From positions 2,305,794 to 2,369,793 of the forward strand of contig ML679963.1 of NCBI GenBank assembly GCA_007922225.1: DNA of 64,000 bases. The letters run 5' to 3'. Every line of letters starts with the position of its first letter. Position 1 is the first letter of the stretch. The position numbers and the translations under genes were made by a program. The stretch is from Emydura subglobosa. Lineage: Eukaryota; Chordata; Testudines; Chelidae. The notes beneath the pieces were generated by a model that had not been told where the DNA came from, did no database searches, and saw only the letters and a program-made list of their open reading frames with translations. Below, piece by piece: positions 24,201-34,200 of the stretch.

Positions 24201-25017
24201 CTTAGAAACATATCATTCTGATTAGTAACTTTCAAATGTTAAAAACTACCATCTATTGTCTTAAACCAGAAGGAGACTTCAAAACCATCACAGGTCCATT
24301 GACCGAGCCAGGCTTTTTTGGCACTAATTCAGGACTGCCTCCAATTGCCAACCCTTGGGAAAGTGCTGTTTGTCTCGGAGGTCCCTGTGTGAGGAACACA
24401 TTTCAGCCTCTGAGAGTTTCGTGTACTGGTTCGGTACTAACTCAGACACAGCAAGAACGCGTCCAGCTGAGATTTCACAGGGAGAAGGCAGTTTAAAACT
24501 TAGCACAAGACATCCCTGGTCACCCGCTCATCTATTTAGGCGGCCATAGCTCAGAAAAGCTTCGTTTTAAGACCAATAAAGGAAGCACCTCCCTGGGACG
24601 CTGGAGCGCAGGGAACTGCCCTTACCTGAGTTTTTCTGGTTCGTGACCGGCTTGCCTTCGGCAGGCACGGCGTGCTGGAACACGTGCACCGTCTCCTGCA
24701 CCACCTGCCGATTGAGACACACCTCCAGGGGGTCGTTGGTCGTGGCAACGTTTCGGGCCAGCAAGAACGGCTGCTCATCCCGCAGCTTCTCGGCGAACCC
24801 GGCGAGCTTCTTCAGGCTGATCCCTGCGGAGCAAAGCGGTGCACGGGGCGTCACGCGGGGCAGCCCCCAGGGACCCCCCCGGCGCAGAGGCGGCTCGCGA
24901 GCAGCTCGGGGGAACGTCCTGCTACGGGGGCCCAGGGCCAGCCCCCAGCCAGCGCTGCCCGCAGCTGGGGCAAGCCGCCCCCGCACCCAACCCGCCCGCC
25001 TTACCCGGGCCGTCCAT
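9149..25017 (-). CDS. BLMH: Bleomycin hydrolase gene, exons 1-11 (last exon outside the window or not found)
   Basis: This gene encodes a cytosolic papain-like cysteine aminopeptidase (family C1B). It forms a hexameric barrel, trims peptides and inactivates bleomycin and homocysteine thiolactone; that role is family knowledge. Eleven exons on the minus strand join in frame for 1216 coding bases, giving 405 residues plus one base. Residue numbering matches the human enzyme exactly: Cys73 in GRCWIFSC (exon 3), His372 in MMTHAM (exon 10) and Asn396 in RVENSWGED (exon 11), so the catalytic triad is intact. The human protein has 455 residues, so about 50 C-terminal residues in one more exon are missing here. 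The start codon at 25017 sits in a CpG island, has G at -3 and +4, and is followed by a 13-base coding exon. TMIGD1 lies downstream of its promoter side on the same strand, as in mammals. Identity is nearly certain; the missing 3' end is the only uncertainty. Confidence 0.96.
9219..12389. other. BLMH intron 10
   Basis: This is AT-rich non-coding sequence between exons 10 and 11. I see no exon, RNA gene or clear repeat boundary in it. Confidence 0.7.
12390..12507 (-). CDS. BLMH: BLMH coding exon 10 (active-site histidine)
   Basis: This 118-base exon completes V343 and encodes YDHELVYGVSIKNMSKAERL, then IFGESMMTHAM. H372 in MMTHAM is the catalytic histidine of the family. The acceptor is CTTGTAG and the donor is AAG/GTATGA. 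Confidence 0.96.
13091..13158 (-). CDS. BLMH: BLMH coding exon 9
   Basis: This 68-base exon encodes AVWFGCDIGKCFHGKLGIVD, then LN plus two bases. It ends at a strong GT/GTAAGT donor; a GTGTAAG reading two bases earlier would break the frame into YDHELVYG. Human has GKHFNSKLG where this copy has GKCFHGKLG. Confidence 0.93.
13260..13418 (-). CDS. BLMH: BLMH coding exon 8
   Basis: This 159-base exon (53 codons) encodes ICLVNDPRPQNKYNKLYTVE, then GRKTLYNNQPIDLLKKM and AASIKDGE. The human sequence is almost identical. The donor GAG/GTTTGTG departs from the usual GTRAG, but the next exon begins AVWFGCD exactly as expected. Confidence 0.95.
13999..14154 (-). CDS. BLMH: BLMH coding exon 7
   Basis: This 156-base exon (52 codons, phase 0) encodes IFRIVNTCLGSPPKTFTWEF, then RDKEKNYHKIGPITPL and VKPLFNMEDK. 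The acceptor is GTGCAG. The donor AAG/GTTGGAG is weak by consensus, but NMEDK must join ICLVNDPRP of exon 8, so the position is firm. Confidence 0.95.
14155..18422. other. BLMH intron 6
   Basis: This is non-coding sequence. The clearest content is a 203-base hAT-type element with a target-site duplication at 17113-17315. A short stretch near 15520-15600 resembles a common sauropsid interspersed repeat. Confidence 0.65.
17113..17315. mobile_element. hAT-type non-autonomous element with exact 8-base duplication
   Basis: The termini CAGGGCCGT and ACGGCCCTG are perfect inverted repeats. The flanks ACAATAGC (17105-17112 and 17316-17323) are identical. Inside, CATAGGCCCTAGGCACA-like and TTCGTAGGCCC-like phrases each occur twice, on either side of an A/T-rich middle. 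No coding capacity is present. Confidence 0.85.
18423..18515 (-). CDS. BLMH: BLMH coding exon 6
   Basis: This 93-base, phase-0 exon encodes MREYCVRLRNMVESGSSEEE, then LTDAKDAMIEE. The human counterpart is MREFCIRLRNLVHSGATKGE. The acceptor is TTAAACAG and the donor is GAG/GTAATA. Confidence 0.95.
19441..19520 (+). repeat. Low-complexity tract: T-rich, G run, then purine repeat
   Basis: A T-rich stretch is followed by a run of 12-14 G and then by GGA/GAA repeats. Such tracts are slippage-prone, so the exact lengths may be assembly- or individual-specific. Confidence 0.85.
19913..20001 (-). CDS. BLMH: BLMH coding exon 5
   Basis: This 89-base exon encodes EKYGVIPKTYFPES, then HSTEASRRMNEILTHK. 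It is colinear with human EKYGVIPKKCFPES. The acceptor is TTCTAG and the donor is AAG/GTAAAGG. Confidence 0.95.
20055..20165 (+). repeat. Interspersed repeat related to 44420-44590
   Basis: The shared phrases are GTCCCAGGATATTAGAG, GTAATATCTTATTGGA and GAGCTACCTGGAGCTCGTCT. It lies in BLMH intron 4, close to exon 5. Confidence 0.55.
21775..21870 (+). repeat. Interspersed repeat next to BLMH exon 4
   Basis: GCATCTGACGAAGTGGGTTG, CCCACAAAAGCTTATGCC and a following GTTAGTC...GGTGCTAC tail form a widespread amniote repeat. An oppositely oriented copy of the same family is at about 43940-44000 (GGCACTTTAAAGACTAACTA, then GCATAAGCT). Confidence 0.6.
21895..22036 (-). CDS. BLMH: BLMH coding exon 4
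   Basis: This 142-base exon translates as IERCYYFLNAFVETAQ, then GRLIQFLLSNPSNDGGQWDM and LVNII. It matches the human segment VERCYFFLSAF...GGQWDMLVNIV. The acceptor is TTCCAG and the donor is CG/GTAAGAG. An interspersed repeat ends about 20-25 bases beyond the donor. Confidence 0.96.
22702..22811 (-). CDS. BLMH: BLMH coding exon 3 (active-site cysteine)
   Basis: This 110-base exon encodes GRCWIFSCLNVMRLPVMKK and continues to YWDK. The first cysteine is residue 73, the catalytic nucleophile of the C1B family. The acceptor is CTTCAG and the donor is AAG/GTATAG. Confidence 0.96.
22812..24625. other. BLMH intron 2 with LTR-like sequence
   Basis: This is intronic. The part from about 23130 to 23880 reads like a degenerate retroviral-type LTR or other retroelement: it has an AATAAA near 23572 after a T-rich stretch, followed by a U5-like tail. 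No terminal repeats or target-site duplication could be fixed, so the call is tentative. Confidence 0.35.
24626..24823 (-). CDS. BLMH: BLMH coding exon 2
   Basis: This 198-base exon lies between a CCGCAG acceptor and a CTCAG/GTAAG donor. It encodes the N-terminal region, including LLARNVATTNDPLEVCLN and HVFQHAVPAEGKPVTNQKN, which is close to the human sequence just before the active-site cysteine. Confidence 0.95.
25005..25017 (-). CDS. BLMH: BLMH coding exon 1 (start codon)
   Basis: The exon encodes MDGP plus one base and ends at a GTAAGG donor. It joins exon 2 to give MDGPGISLKK, which aligns with the start of human BLMH. Only 13 coding bases are present, so ORF scans miss it. The ATG context is strong (GCCATGG). 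Confidence 0.85.
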
Positions 25018-25099
25018 GGCGAGCGCGGTGGCAGCAGGCTCCGAGCAGCGGCGGGAACGGGCCGAGTGGAGTCGAGCCGGGCGGCGGACGGAAGAGGCT

Positions 25100-25105
25100 C
25101 TTATA
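25100..25105 (-). promoter_or_regulatory. BLMH: TATA-like box of BLMH
   Basis: On the minus strand the sequence GGCTATAAGAGCC lies 83-88 bases upstream of the BLMH start codon. A start site about 30 bases downstream would give a 5' leader of roughly 50-55 nt. It is inside a CpG island, where TATA boxes are uncommon. The assignment is by position and motif only. Confidence 0.5.
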
Positions 25106-25109
25106 GCCG

Positions 25110-28100
25110 CCGAGCCCGGCACCGGAAGCAGGAAGCGCAGCCAAAGCCGGCGGGCGGGGCTGGGAGGACGGCGCGAGGAGAGGGACACGCCTCGCCGTGG
25201 GCGCTGCGCGGAACTGCCGACGTGGGCGGGGCCTGCACCGAGGCTCCTCGCCGGCGCCGCGGCCATCCGGGGCTTGTTCTTAAAGGGGCCACGCCCAGTA
25301 GGGGGGGTCTCCCAGGGCAGCTTCCATAGTGGGCCCCAGAAAGCGAGTGTGAACGGGGGGGCAAAGCCCCCGCTGTCACAGCTGGGCCGCCCTGCACGGG
25401 CGGGGCGGGGCTGGCTGGCTATCACAGGGCCAGCGCCCCGCCCGGCCGCCCTTCTTCCTGCCCGGCTGCGCCCCACGGGCGGGGGTGTTGCGGGGGCCCC
25501 AGGAAACGCCCCGCGGGATCCGGCAATGAGTGGGGCGCGTGCTGAGAAAACAGCCGCGCCCGCCGGCCCTGGGCTGTGCTCTGCACGGGGAACCCGGCCG
25601 GCCGGCCGCCCTCCGCGGGGTGGGGCGGGGGTCGATGGCACATCCCGATGCCCAGCTGTCCCTAGCCTGGCCCGGGCTGGTGAGGTCGCTGAGCCCGGTG
25701 CCGGCTCGCTGCACCCGTCCCCGCGCTGGTGGTGGGGGCGGTGATGTGTGGGAGGGAAGGCAGCACGTGGGTCTCCAGTCTGGCCAGCTGGTCTCTCGTG
25801 GGGGGGTGTTTACACGTGCGCTGTTGATGCGAGTTTTGGTTGAATTGCTTTCCCCAGCTTTCTTTGTCAAGGGCTTGCGGGGGAATCTGCCCCCGACTGC
25901 ACATCGATGTCTGCAGACCAGGGTCCTTTTCACAAGATTGTGCAGTTTGGTTGACCTGTCAGGAACTTGCTGTTGGTAAATTTCCCTCTCATTTCCCAAC
26001 ATCTTATTTCAATATTTCCGTGCAAATTAGCTACGGATGCAATAAGATGCAAATCTGGTCTGCAGCAAACAGCCTTTGTAACCCGTCTGGCTGGTGGAGG
26101 TCAGCATGACGAAATCTTTCCTTAGGCAGTGGGGTGGCAACAGAGTGACCTACACAACCATTACTACAGTCTCAGTACCGAGGTAGGCCCTGTGGCTGCT
26201 GCACTTGCATTCCCAGGAGTGAATAGTCCATCATCACTCTGTTTTTTTCACAGACCCAAAACTCCCCTTCATGCTGGAGCATAGCAAAGCCTCACAGAGC
26301 ACGTGGACTGTGGTGCACAGGGAGCATGGAACCCTTCCACAGGGCCCAAAATCCTACTCCCATCTTTCCCTGAACAGAATCACAAGACTTCGCCTTCTAG
26401 TTGATGGCTTTGGAATTAGGTCTGGCTTTTCAGGTTTAGTGAGCATCCACACACCCCTCCTGAGATTAGTGGGAGCTGCAGATTCTTAGCATCTCTGCAA
26501 TTCAGATGCAAATAAACTCATTATCAACTGAACATAGCATTTATATAGATCGCACTTTTCAATCTTGTACTGAAAAATAGCTAGTCAGGCTTGCACCTCT
26601 GTACTATAGAGCCAAAAATGTAAATGTAAAGGGGATTACTCACTGTACAGAAAGCATTTTAAATTATTGGGTGTAATAAAGAGCATTTGTTTGTACAATG
26701 TTCCCTGAAAGCTAGTTAATGTTAAATTGGCAGGGATAGTGTCACTCCATCAGTCAAGGACAGACTCAGTTTTACACTGGTTGAGAAACTCCTTCCTGTT
26801 GAGTAACAGCACCTTTCCACTTTCCGAGAAGGATATTTACCCATAAGAGACTGGAATTCATTTATTGCACATGAGGTATGTTAACATTTTTAGTAATATA
26901 CAGAGTCAAATTGTGGTGATTCTTTAAATGTTTGCTGGATTCTTGTGAAAAAATGTTCTGCTGGTGTGTCACGTTCAGTGGGGGAAGGGGAGATGACCCC
27001 TCCATTTTACTGCCGGAGAATTTATACTAAAACCATTGTTTGTTTTAATGTAGTGTATGTGAAAGGTACTAGAGTGACTGCCCCAGGCCCCGAAATACAT
27101 TGCGCCAAACAAAGGGGCACGGTAGAGGCAACAGCAGTGCTGGCTGGAACCTGGACTGGAAGGGGCCACCTCAAGGGGTGAGAAGTCTCTATGGGTCATT
27201 CAGGCCTTTGCCTTTCTGAGTGGACCACCAGCAAAGAGAAAATGAGGGCCCAGTGTGCTGATGACTGTGCACTGGGAATTGCACTGAGATCCATTAGACA
27301 ACTTTTGGTCACAGTGGGCCATGGAGGGAGTTAAACCTGCATACTAGAGGTTCTCTTTCTTATAACCTAACTTCTGAGCTATTCAGCCCCCAAGGCTTCA
27401 GTTTCTTAAGAAATTGTCCACTTCTGGTATTTGTGCACTTGACATCAAATTCTTTGTGTGACATCATAATCATTTTCATGGCAATTTCTGGTGACTTCCA
27501 CTAGGGACTAAATACCAGGAACAGACAGACTCTTAAGGAATAATTATCCTGATTGCATGCAAACATCCTTTAGGAATAAAAATGGAGGCAGACCAAAAGG
27601 AAACAATGTAGTCCTCCTCTCCCTGCCCAGTATGAATATGTTCAAAGCAGTAGATTATAATCAACAAACATAAAGAACCATTTACATTTTGAAAGGATCA
27701 TTTTTCAAAATAACAATAAATGGAGAAGGAATCGGAGTAAATGTGGCAATGCATAATGACTAACCCCATCCCTTAACACAGGGTTTATGTCCTGCTACAA
27801 ATGGTGCTTCTTAGGCAGACACAGTAACCTCAGGATTTCTTCACCTGGAATAAAATGAAAAGGATAGATGTAAATCACCTTCTGATGTAAGACAAAGTGG
27901 GCTGAATTCACCCCAAGTTATGTTAAAGTACATGTCCAAAAAATTGTACCAGAGAGGCAAACTACAAGGGACAACTTTTGCTCTCAATTCCCAGAGTTCA
28001 ATTCCCAGAGTTCATCCCCCATAGTTCTCCATGGCGGAGCCACAAACTGGTTTGGGGGTGTGATCCGCAGTGAGTAGTCCTTGGTTCTTCGTGCTGCTCC

Positions 28101-28190
28101 TCCCACTGAGTTATAATATCCTGGTACAAGTAGTCTACGAATTGGAAAGGGGAGGTGCAGGCAGCTGACCAGAATAATACTTTTGCAGCA
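25110..28190. other. Intergenic region between BLMH and TMIGD1
   Basis: Apart from the distal half of the BLMH CpG island, I see no exon, conserved open frame or RNA gene in this 3 kb. The TMIGD1 3' UTR and polyadenylation site should lie in its right part, but no convincing minus-strand AATAAA was found close to 28190. Confidence 0.5.
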
Positions 28191-28274
28191 TTATTTTGCA
28201 TTTGCTTTGACAGCAAAGAGGACCTGGAGTTGTCCATTTTTAGTTTGTCTTAGCATCTTCTTGTTTCGTGTGAG
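28191..28274 (-). CDS. TMIGD1: Tentative TMIGD1 last coding exon
   Basis: A strong polypyrimidine acceptor (TTTTCCTTCTTTTAG) is followed in the correct phase 0 by 27 codons, LTRNKKMLRQTKNGQLQVLF and onward, ending in TAA. Length and basic character suit a short cytoplasmic tail. However, similarity to the human tail LCMKDKDPHSETAL is poor and the PDZ-ligand ending is absent, so another exon could be the real one. Confidence 0.42.
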   Translation of the reverse strand, partial: LTRNKKMLRQTKNGQLQVLFAVKANAK

Positions 28275-31200
28275 CTAAAAGAAGGAAAATATTGATCTTT
28301 GGTACTTCTTGCCTTCTGCGTACGTTACAGAACAGCTAATGAAATGTTCTGTACCTCGAGCTAATTAACTTGCACCCTTGGTGTTTACTAATGGTAGCTG
28401 CATTAATAATATTTTGTATTTCTGTAATACCTTTCATCCAAAGATTTCAAAGTACTTTACAAACATGAATTGAATAAACCTCACGATACTGCTGTTAGGT
28501 AAGGAAGCAAGGGTGTCTCTATTTTATATTCTGTTATAGAGAGGGAAACAGATGAAAAATTAGATGACTTTCCCAGTCACTTAGCAGGTTAGTGTCAGAG
28601 CCAGTTGTCTTCTCTACCCATTAGACCATGATGCCTCCCCTCAGTTTTTATGCTGTGTTGTCTTTCTCTGAGCAGCACCTTTCGGTACACTGATTATAAC
28701 TGGCAAAGGATAAGAAATGGTTCTTTGAGCATCTGATAATGTACAGCACAAAGTGTCATAAGATAAGGGGAGAAGAAAGAGGCTGCAGATGTCCTCCCAT
28801 GCTCTTCTGTATGGGCAATACTGCCTCCCACTTAGTCTGGTTAAGAGAATAAAACACTCTAAGCAGGAACTCAGCAAAAGGGGCTTTCATTATAAAATCC
28901 ATTTCCATGAGGCTACCTATATAAAAATCATTGACTCAAATACTTACAGAGCTGTTTCACTGCGTGTTTCTTTTACTTTTTTGCAGCACTAAAAATAAAC
29001 ACAAGCAACACAATCTTGTCATTATTGTATTTCTGAACGAAAGATTTTTCTAGGGCTAAGTATATTCATAACTTACATATTAGTACAGATCCTTTCATCC
29101 CACCTGGCCCCAAATGAATATACAGGAATCACTTCACCTACCCTCTTCCCCACTGATATGCAGCCACCTCTGGGGTGGGAGGCAACAGTCTGAAGCAACA
29201 CTACACAACAGTATAGGACAAAAAATGGCAGGGCAATTGCATTAATAGTAATACTGAACACAACATTTTTCAAAATGCTGTGCAGCTATTAACTGAGTCA
29301 TTTATGGAGATGCAACATGATTGCCCAAACTGGAAAGCAGACAGGACAACACTTGTACTCTTGTGAAAAACACCCTGGGTGGAAGGGATTCCGACTTGAT
29401 ATCTGAAAAAAGGCACGTCCGCCACCCAGCTGAGGTGCATGAGATCAGAACAAGCTCCGACAGAAGAGTGCCATCGCCTGAATATCCAACAGACACTTTT
29501 ACTTAGAAGTCTCACATCTCATAACCCAGCCTGACTTTGCCATAGCTTGCAAGCTTTAACAGGAATACAGCACAAGTCTAGGCTGTAGTTCATGTAGGAT
29601 ATCACAGGATGAACAGGAAGTAGGGGGACAATTATGAGTTCGTATCATTTTTGTATATGGCAGATTTCAATAGCTTCTCTCCCAATAACAGACACCTGTG
29701 CACTCCCCCACATTAGAGAGATCCATATGTCTCAGTGTACAAACCAGCATTATAAGAACTGTATAGATCACCTGTTCTGATTCATTTTTTAGTCCAAGAA
29801 GCTTCACAAGTGTTGTGTTAAACCTCTCCTCACCTCACCTCATCCAAAAAATAATGATGAGATTAAACAGAGTTTTTTCTTAACAGTAGTTATGCAGAGC
29901 CCATCACGATGTTTTTTGATTCATTGATGGTTTTGTTACCTTAAATATTCTTTCTCTTCGAGCCACAATTCCAAAAATTACAGTGAGTAAAACCACCACA
30001 ACTGCAGCAATAATGGCCTCCAAGGGAAAAACAGGTTTTTTATCTGTTGGAAGGGGAAATAAACACCCATTTGGATACAGGTTAGATTGATACACTTTTA
30101 TAAAACAAGTCATTGTAGAGACTTCCAAAAAAGACCACATGGTTTCTTCCTGTCCCTGTCTACATGGTGACTTGAACTATGCTAAAAACTGAGGACAAAA
30201 CTGTTGTAATGCATGGTATGTAGAAACATAGAACTGGAAGGGATCTTGCGAGGTCGTTTAGTTCAGTCCCTTGCACTCATGGCAGGAGTAAGTGTTATCT
30301 AAGGCCTGGTCTACACTGGTGGCTTAATTCAAATTAAAGTCCCTTAATTTGAATTAATTACTCCCGCGTCTACACTTGCGCATTGTGAATTAGAATTAGA
30401 ATTGTGAATTAATAAAACCACCTCTGCAAGTGGATTAGTGCCTGAAGCATCAGTTAATTCACATTAGGGTGAGTGTGGACACAATGGGACTTAATTCAAA
30501 TTAATTGCCCTCCAGACTGTATCCCATGATGCCCCATTTCAGTACCCTCCCCCAAAGCAGCCCCTGGAAGATTTAAATCTTCATTTCCTGCAGTGAATGG
30601 GTTTAAAATCCAAGCTGTGATCCCCCCCCACACACACACAACAAGCCCTTTGCAGTTTGTGTCTTTAAGGGTTTGAAAGATTTCACCACCCCCCTACCCG
30701 CGTGGTGAATGCGTTTTAAATACCCAGCAAGCCCTTTGCAGTTTGTCCCTTTAAGATTTGTCCCTTTGAAAGTTTAGCCCTTTAAAGTTTGTCCCTTTGA
30801 AAGATTTCACCCCCCACCCCCTCCTCTCGTGGTGAATGCGTTTTAAATGCCAGCAGTGAGAGGAAATTCTTTGCTACATTGTTTCAGTGGCAATCATGGA
30901 AATTGATACTTTCTTAAGAGTTTATTCACAGTGCTACATGTGGATACATTATATCATGCTTTCCATCAGTGAAATGGAAACATTTGTATCATGGTATTAA
31001 TATACTAACTGACTCAGTTGTTATTTATCTTACATTCTACAGATACCTGTGGAATCAAAATCAAAGGCAAGCAATATACAGGAGATCTTAGGGGGAGCAT
31101 AAAAGGCAAACAGCATACAGTTCTAAAGTAATCCAGGATAAACTGCGATGTATTTGTCACGGTCAAAATGAGAGCATAATTCAGCTGACTCCATGTGCCT

Positions 31201-34200
31201 GTGGCAATGGCAATCCGGGGAGTAGAAAAAAAGCATGAAAATCCTTTTCCTGTTTGTTTGAGGGTGGGGGAAGCAGCGCTGCATCCTGGGATGATGACAC
31301 TCGTCACAACAGCCTCTATGGTTAGTTGCACTGTGGGATAACTTCCCACATTTCACTGCTTTCTAATTCAAATTAAGGCTGGCCAGTGTGGATGCAAGAA
31401 ACCAGCACAAACACTGTAGTGTGGACAGTCTGCAGTGCTTTCTATAAATCGCTTTCTGTAATTCTAATTAAGCTAATTTGAATTAGTGCTGCAGTGTAGA
31501 CATAGCCTAAGCCATCCCTGTCAGGTGTTTGTCTAACCTGCTCTTAAAAATCTCCAGTGATGGAGATTCCACAACCTCCCTAGGCAATTTATGCCAGTGC
31601 TTAACCACTCTGACTGTTAGCAAGTTTTTTCTAATGGCCAACCTAAATGCCCTTGCAGTAATCTAAGCCCATTGCTTCTTGTCCTGGGCTAAAGAGAACA
31701 ATTTTTCTCCCACCTCCTTGTAACAACCTTTTATGTACTTGAAAAATGTTATCATGTCTCCCTCAGTGTTCTCTAGACTATTTTATAGTCTATAAAGTCT
31801 CTATAAACTATTTTTTCAATCTTCCCTCCTAGGTCATGGTTTCAAGACCTTTAATAATTTTTGTTGCTCTTCTCTGGACTTTCTCCAATTTGTCCACATC
31901 TTTCCTGAAATGTGGTATCCAGAACTGGACACAGTTCTCCAGTTGAGGCCTACTCAGCACGGAGTAGAACAGAAGAATCACTTCCTGTGTCTTGCTTACA
32001 CCACTCCTGCTAATACATCCCAAAATGATATTTGCTTTTCTTTTGCAGCAGTGTTACACTGTTGACTCATATTTAGCTTCTGATCCATCATGATCCCCAG
32101 ATCCCTTCCTAGGTGCTCATTTCCTAGTTTATATGTGTGCAACCGGTTGGTCCTTCCTAAGTGGAGTACTTTGCTTTTGTCCTTATTGAATTTCATCCTA
32201 TTTACCTCAGATCATTTCTCCAGTTTGTCTAGATCATTTTGAATTTCAGTCCTGTCCTATCCTCCAAAGCACTTGCAACCCCTCCCAGCTTGGTATCATC
32301 CAGAAACTTTATAAGTGTGCTCTCTATGCCATTATGTCAGTCGTCATCTAAATATCTGTTTGTTTCTAATATTCAAAAAGAAAGAAGCAAACAACAAGCG
32401 GAAAGACACTTTTACTGGGCTAACCAGAAATATGAAATGGTGCCCACTGCAGCAAGTTCTCCGGCTAGGCCATCGGGCCATGGAAACAGAGTAAGGATTA
32501 GTGTTCCCTGATGCTGCCAGCACAGTTGGTTTTTGAATAGTTCTAGGGCCAGGAGAGAATGGCTTGTGGGCAGCCAGGGATCAGCATGTCAGCCCTACAG
32601 TGCAATCAGTAAGCAATTTATTTCTTAGAATGAGGGGTGGGAAGCTGCAGCCCTAAGACAGGTGTAAATTATTAGGAAAACATATGCAACAGAGACCTAC
32701 CTTGGCACCTTTTTCTTCTATACATTGATACAATTCAAATGTATCCTCTTGTTTTTGTGTCAACAACACAAATAAGGGATGGGAGAGAGTTACTGATTTC
32801 TGTCTACACAAGGCACAGCCTCCTGCTTTTGAAACAGACAGCAGAGGGTCGTCACATTGTTCTACCCCCTTTTTTGGTTAAAAACTAGCCATTTAGGGGG
32901 AGGATGTAGGCAGTCGTGCTAACAGAAGCTGGAGTTGGTACACCTGGATTTTATTCCCAGTTCTGATTTTGTCTTTGCTGCTGCCTTATGCTGTGATTTG
33001 GAGCAAGACCCTTCACCTTACTCCAGGTCATCATCCCCATCTCTAAAATGGGGATAATAATATCACCTTCAAAGGGAAGGTGTGAGGCCTAATTAACATT
33101 TATCAAGCAACCCAAGAGCCTTGACTGAATCACGCTATCTGTGCACAGAGCATAATTAATTATTATACTTCAGTTTTCCTGCTAGTTGGCATGTGGGTTT
33201 TGTGTCAGCCTATTCCTAGCTGTTACTCACCCTGCCCTGCTTCCACCCTGCTAGCCAAAGCATACACATTTAATTGCCTGCTTTGTTTTCCACCACTCCT
33301 GCTCTAATTTCTACTGAATTCCATCAAGGAGCAAACAAGTTATTACAGATTGTTTATACTACGATAGTGCCAGGGTGCCCTAGTCATCATCAGGCTAATT
33401 GCGCTGGGCACTGTACGACCTGAAAGAAGAGACAGTGCCTGCCCCAAAGTGCTTATAATATAGTGCCCTGATGCTGCAAATGGACCCACACCCCTGTGAC
33501 TATACAGAGCCCCAATGACTTAAAGAGGACTCTTCGCTGGCAGAGTATGGACTACACTGCAGTACTGGGGCCTGAATAAAGTCTAACATTTTGCTCAGTG
33601 CAACTAATAACTACTGGGATTCAAGTTGGCCAATGCGCATGAATGTCAGGAAGGGACTGGAATGCTTTGAAAGTTCTAACATGCTCATCTGGCTTCAAGA
33701 GATCAGAAGGTGAAATGCAGCCACTTCAGATTACACTCCCCAACTATGGTGAAATAACTGGTGGAGCAGGAAAAGCATTTAATGCTGCTGCAGCATTGTA
33801 ATTATTAACCAGGCAGGTGCATAAGGCAAGCTATTGTTGGTATGCACTTAGATGACACTCATTAATGTTACCTTCAACTCTCAGGTGGAACTCCTTTCTG
33901 TCCTCTCCAAGAGCAGATGTAGCCTCACATCGGTATGTCCCATTGTCAGATTTTTGTACTTTCTTGATAGACAGCTGGAAGACGTTACTAGTCTGGTATA
34001 TCTGATGGCGATCTTTCTCCAGGGTCAGGTTGCTGTTGTCTTTATACCAAACCATTGTAGCTTGAGGGTTGGAATTCACATTGCAAGTCAGCGTCACATC
34101 ACTCTTTTCTTCTGCTGGGAGAGGGTCTTCCCCAGTTATGGAAGGGGGATCTGTTCACAACAACCAATTATTTTAATTACAGAGTTACCAGCACCACAAA

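Larger units (their letters stand above)
24600..25760. promoter_or_regulatory. BLMH: CpG island at the BLMH promoter
   Basis: The segment is very rich in G, C and CpG compared with the AT-rich flanks. It contains several GGGCGGGGC Sp1-type boxes (for example 25148-25162 and 25400-25412) and covers BLMH exons 1 and 2. Many long open frames on both strands here reflect base composition and are not genes. Confidence 0.8.
30044..33871. other. TMIGD1 intron with nested CR1 and Harbinger-like element
   Basis: No exon is recognised. It holds a minus-strand CR1 (about 30220-32350) interrupted by a DNA element at 30303-31507, a plus-strand MIR near 32912-33180, and a common sauropsid repeat fragment near 33360-33540. 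Confidence 0.65.

Noticed and set aside
24643..26002. Long open reading frames (up to 301 residues) on both strands around the BLMH promoter
   Set aside because: They lie in a CpG island where stop codons are rare, have low-complexity Ala/Gly/Pro/Arg composition and no recognisable domain, and overlap real BLMH exons 1 and 2.
27998..28237. 79-residue open frame overlapping the tentative TMIGD1 tail exon
   Set aside because: It is in another frame from the splice-defined reading phase and resembles no known protein.
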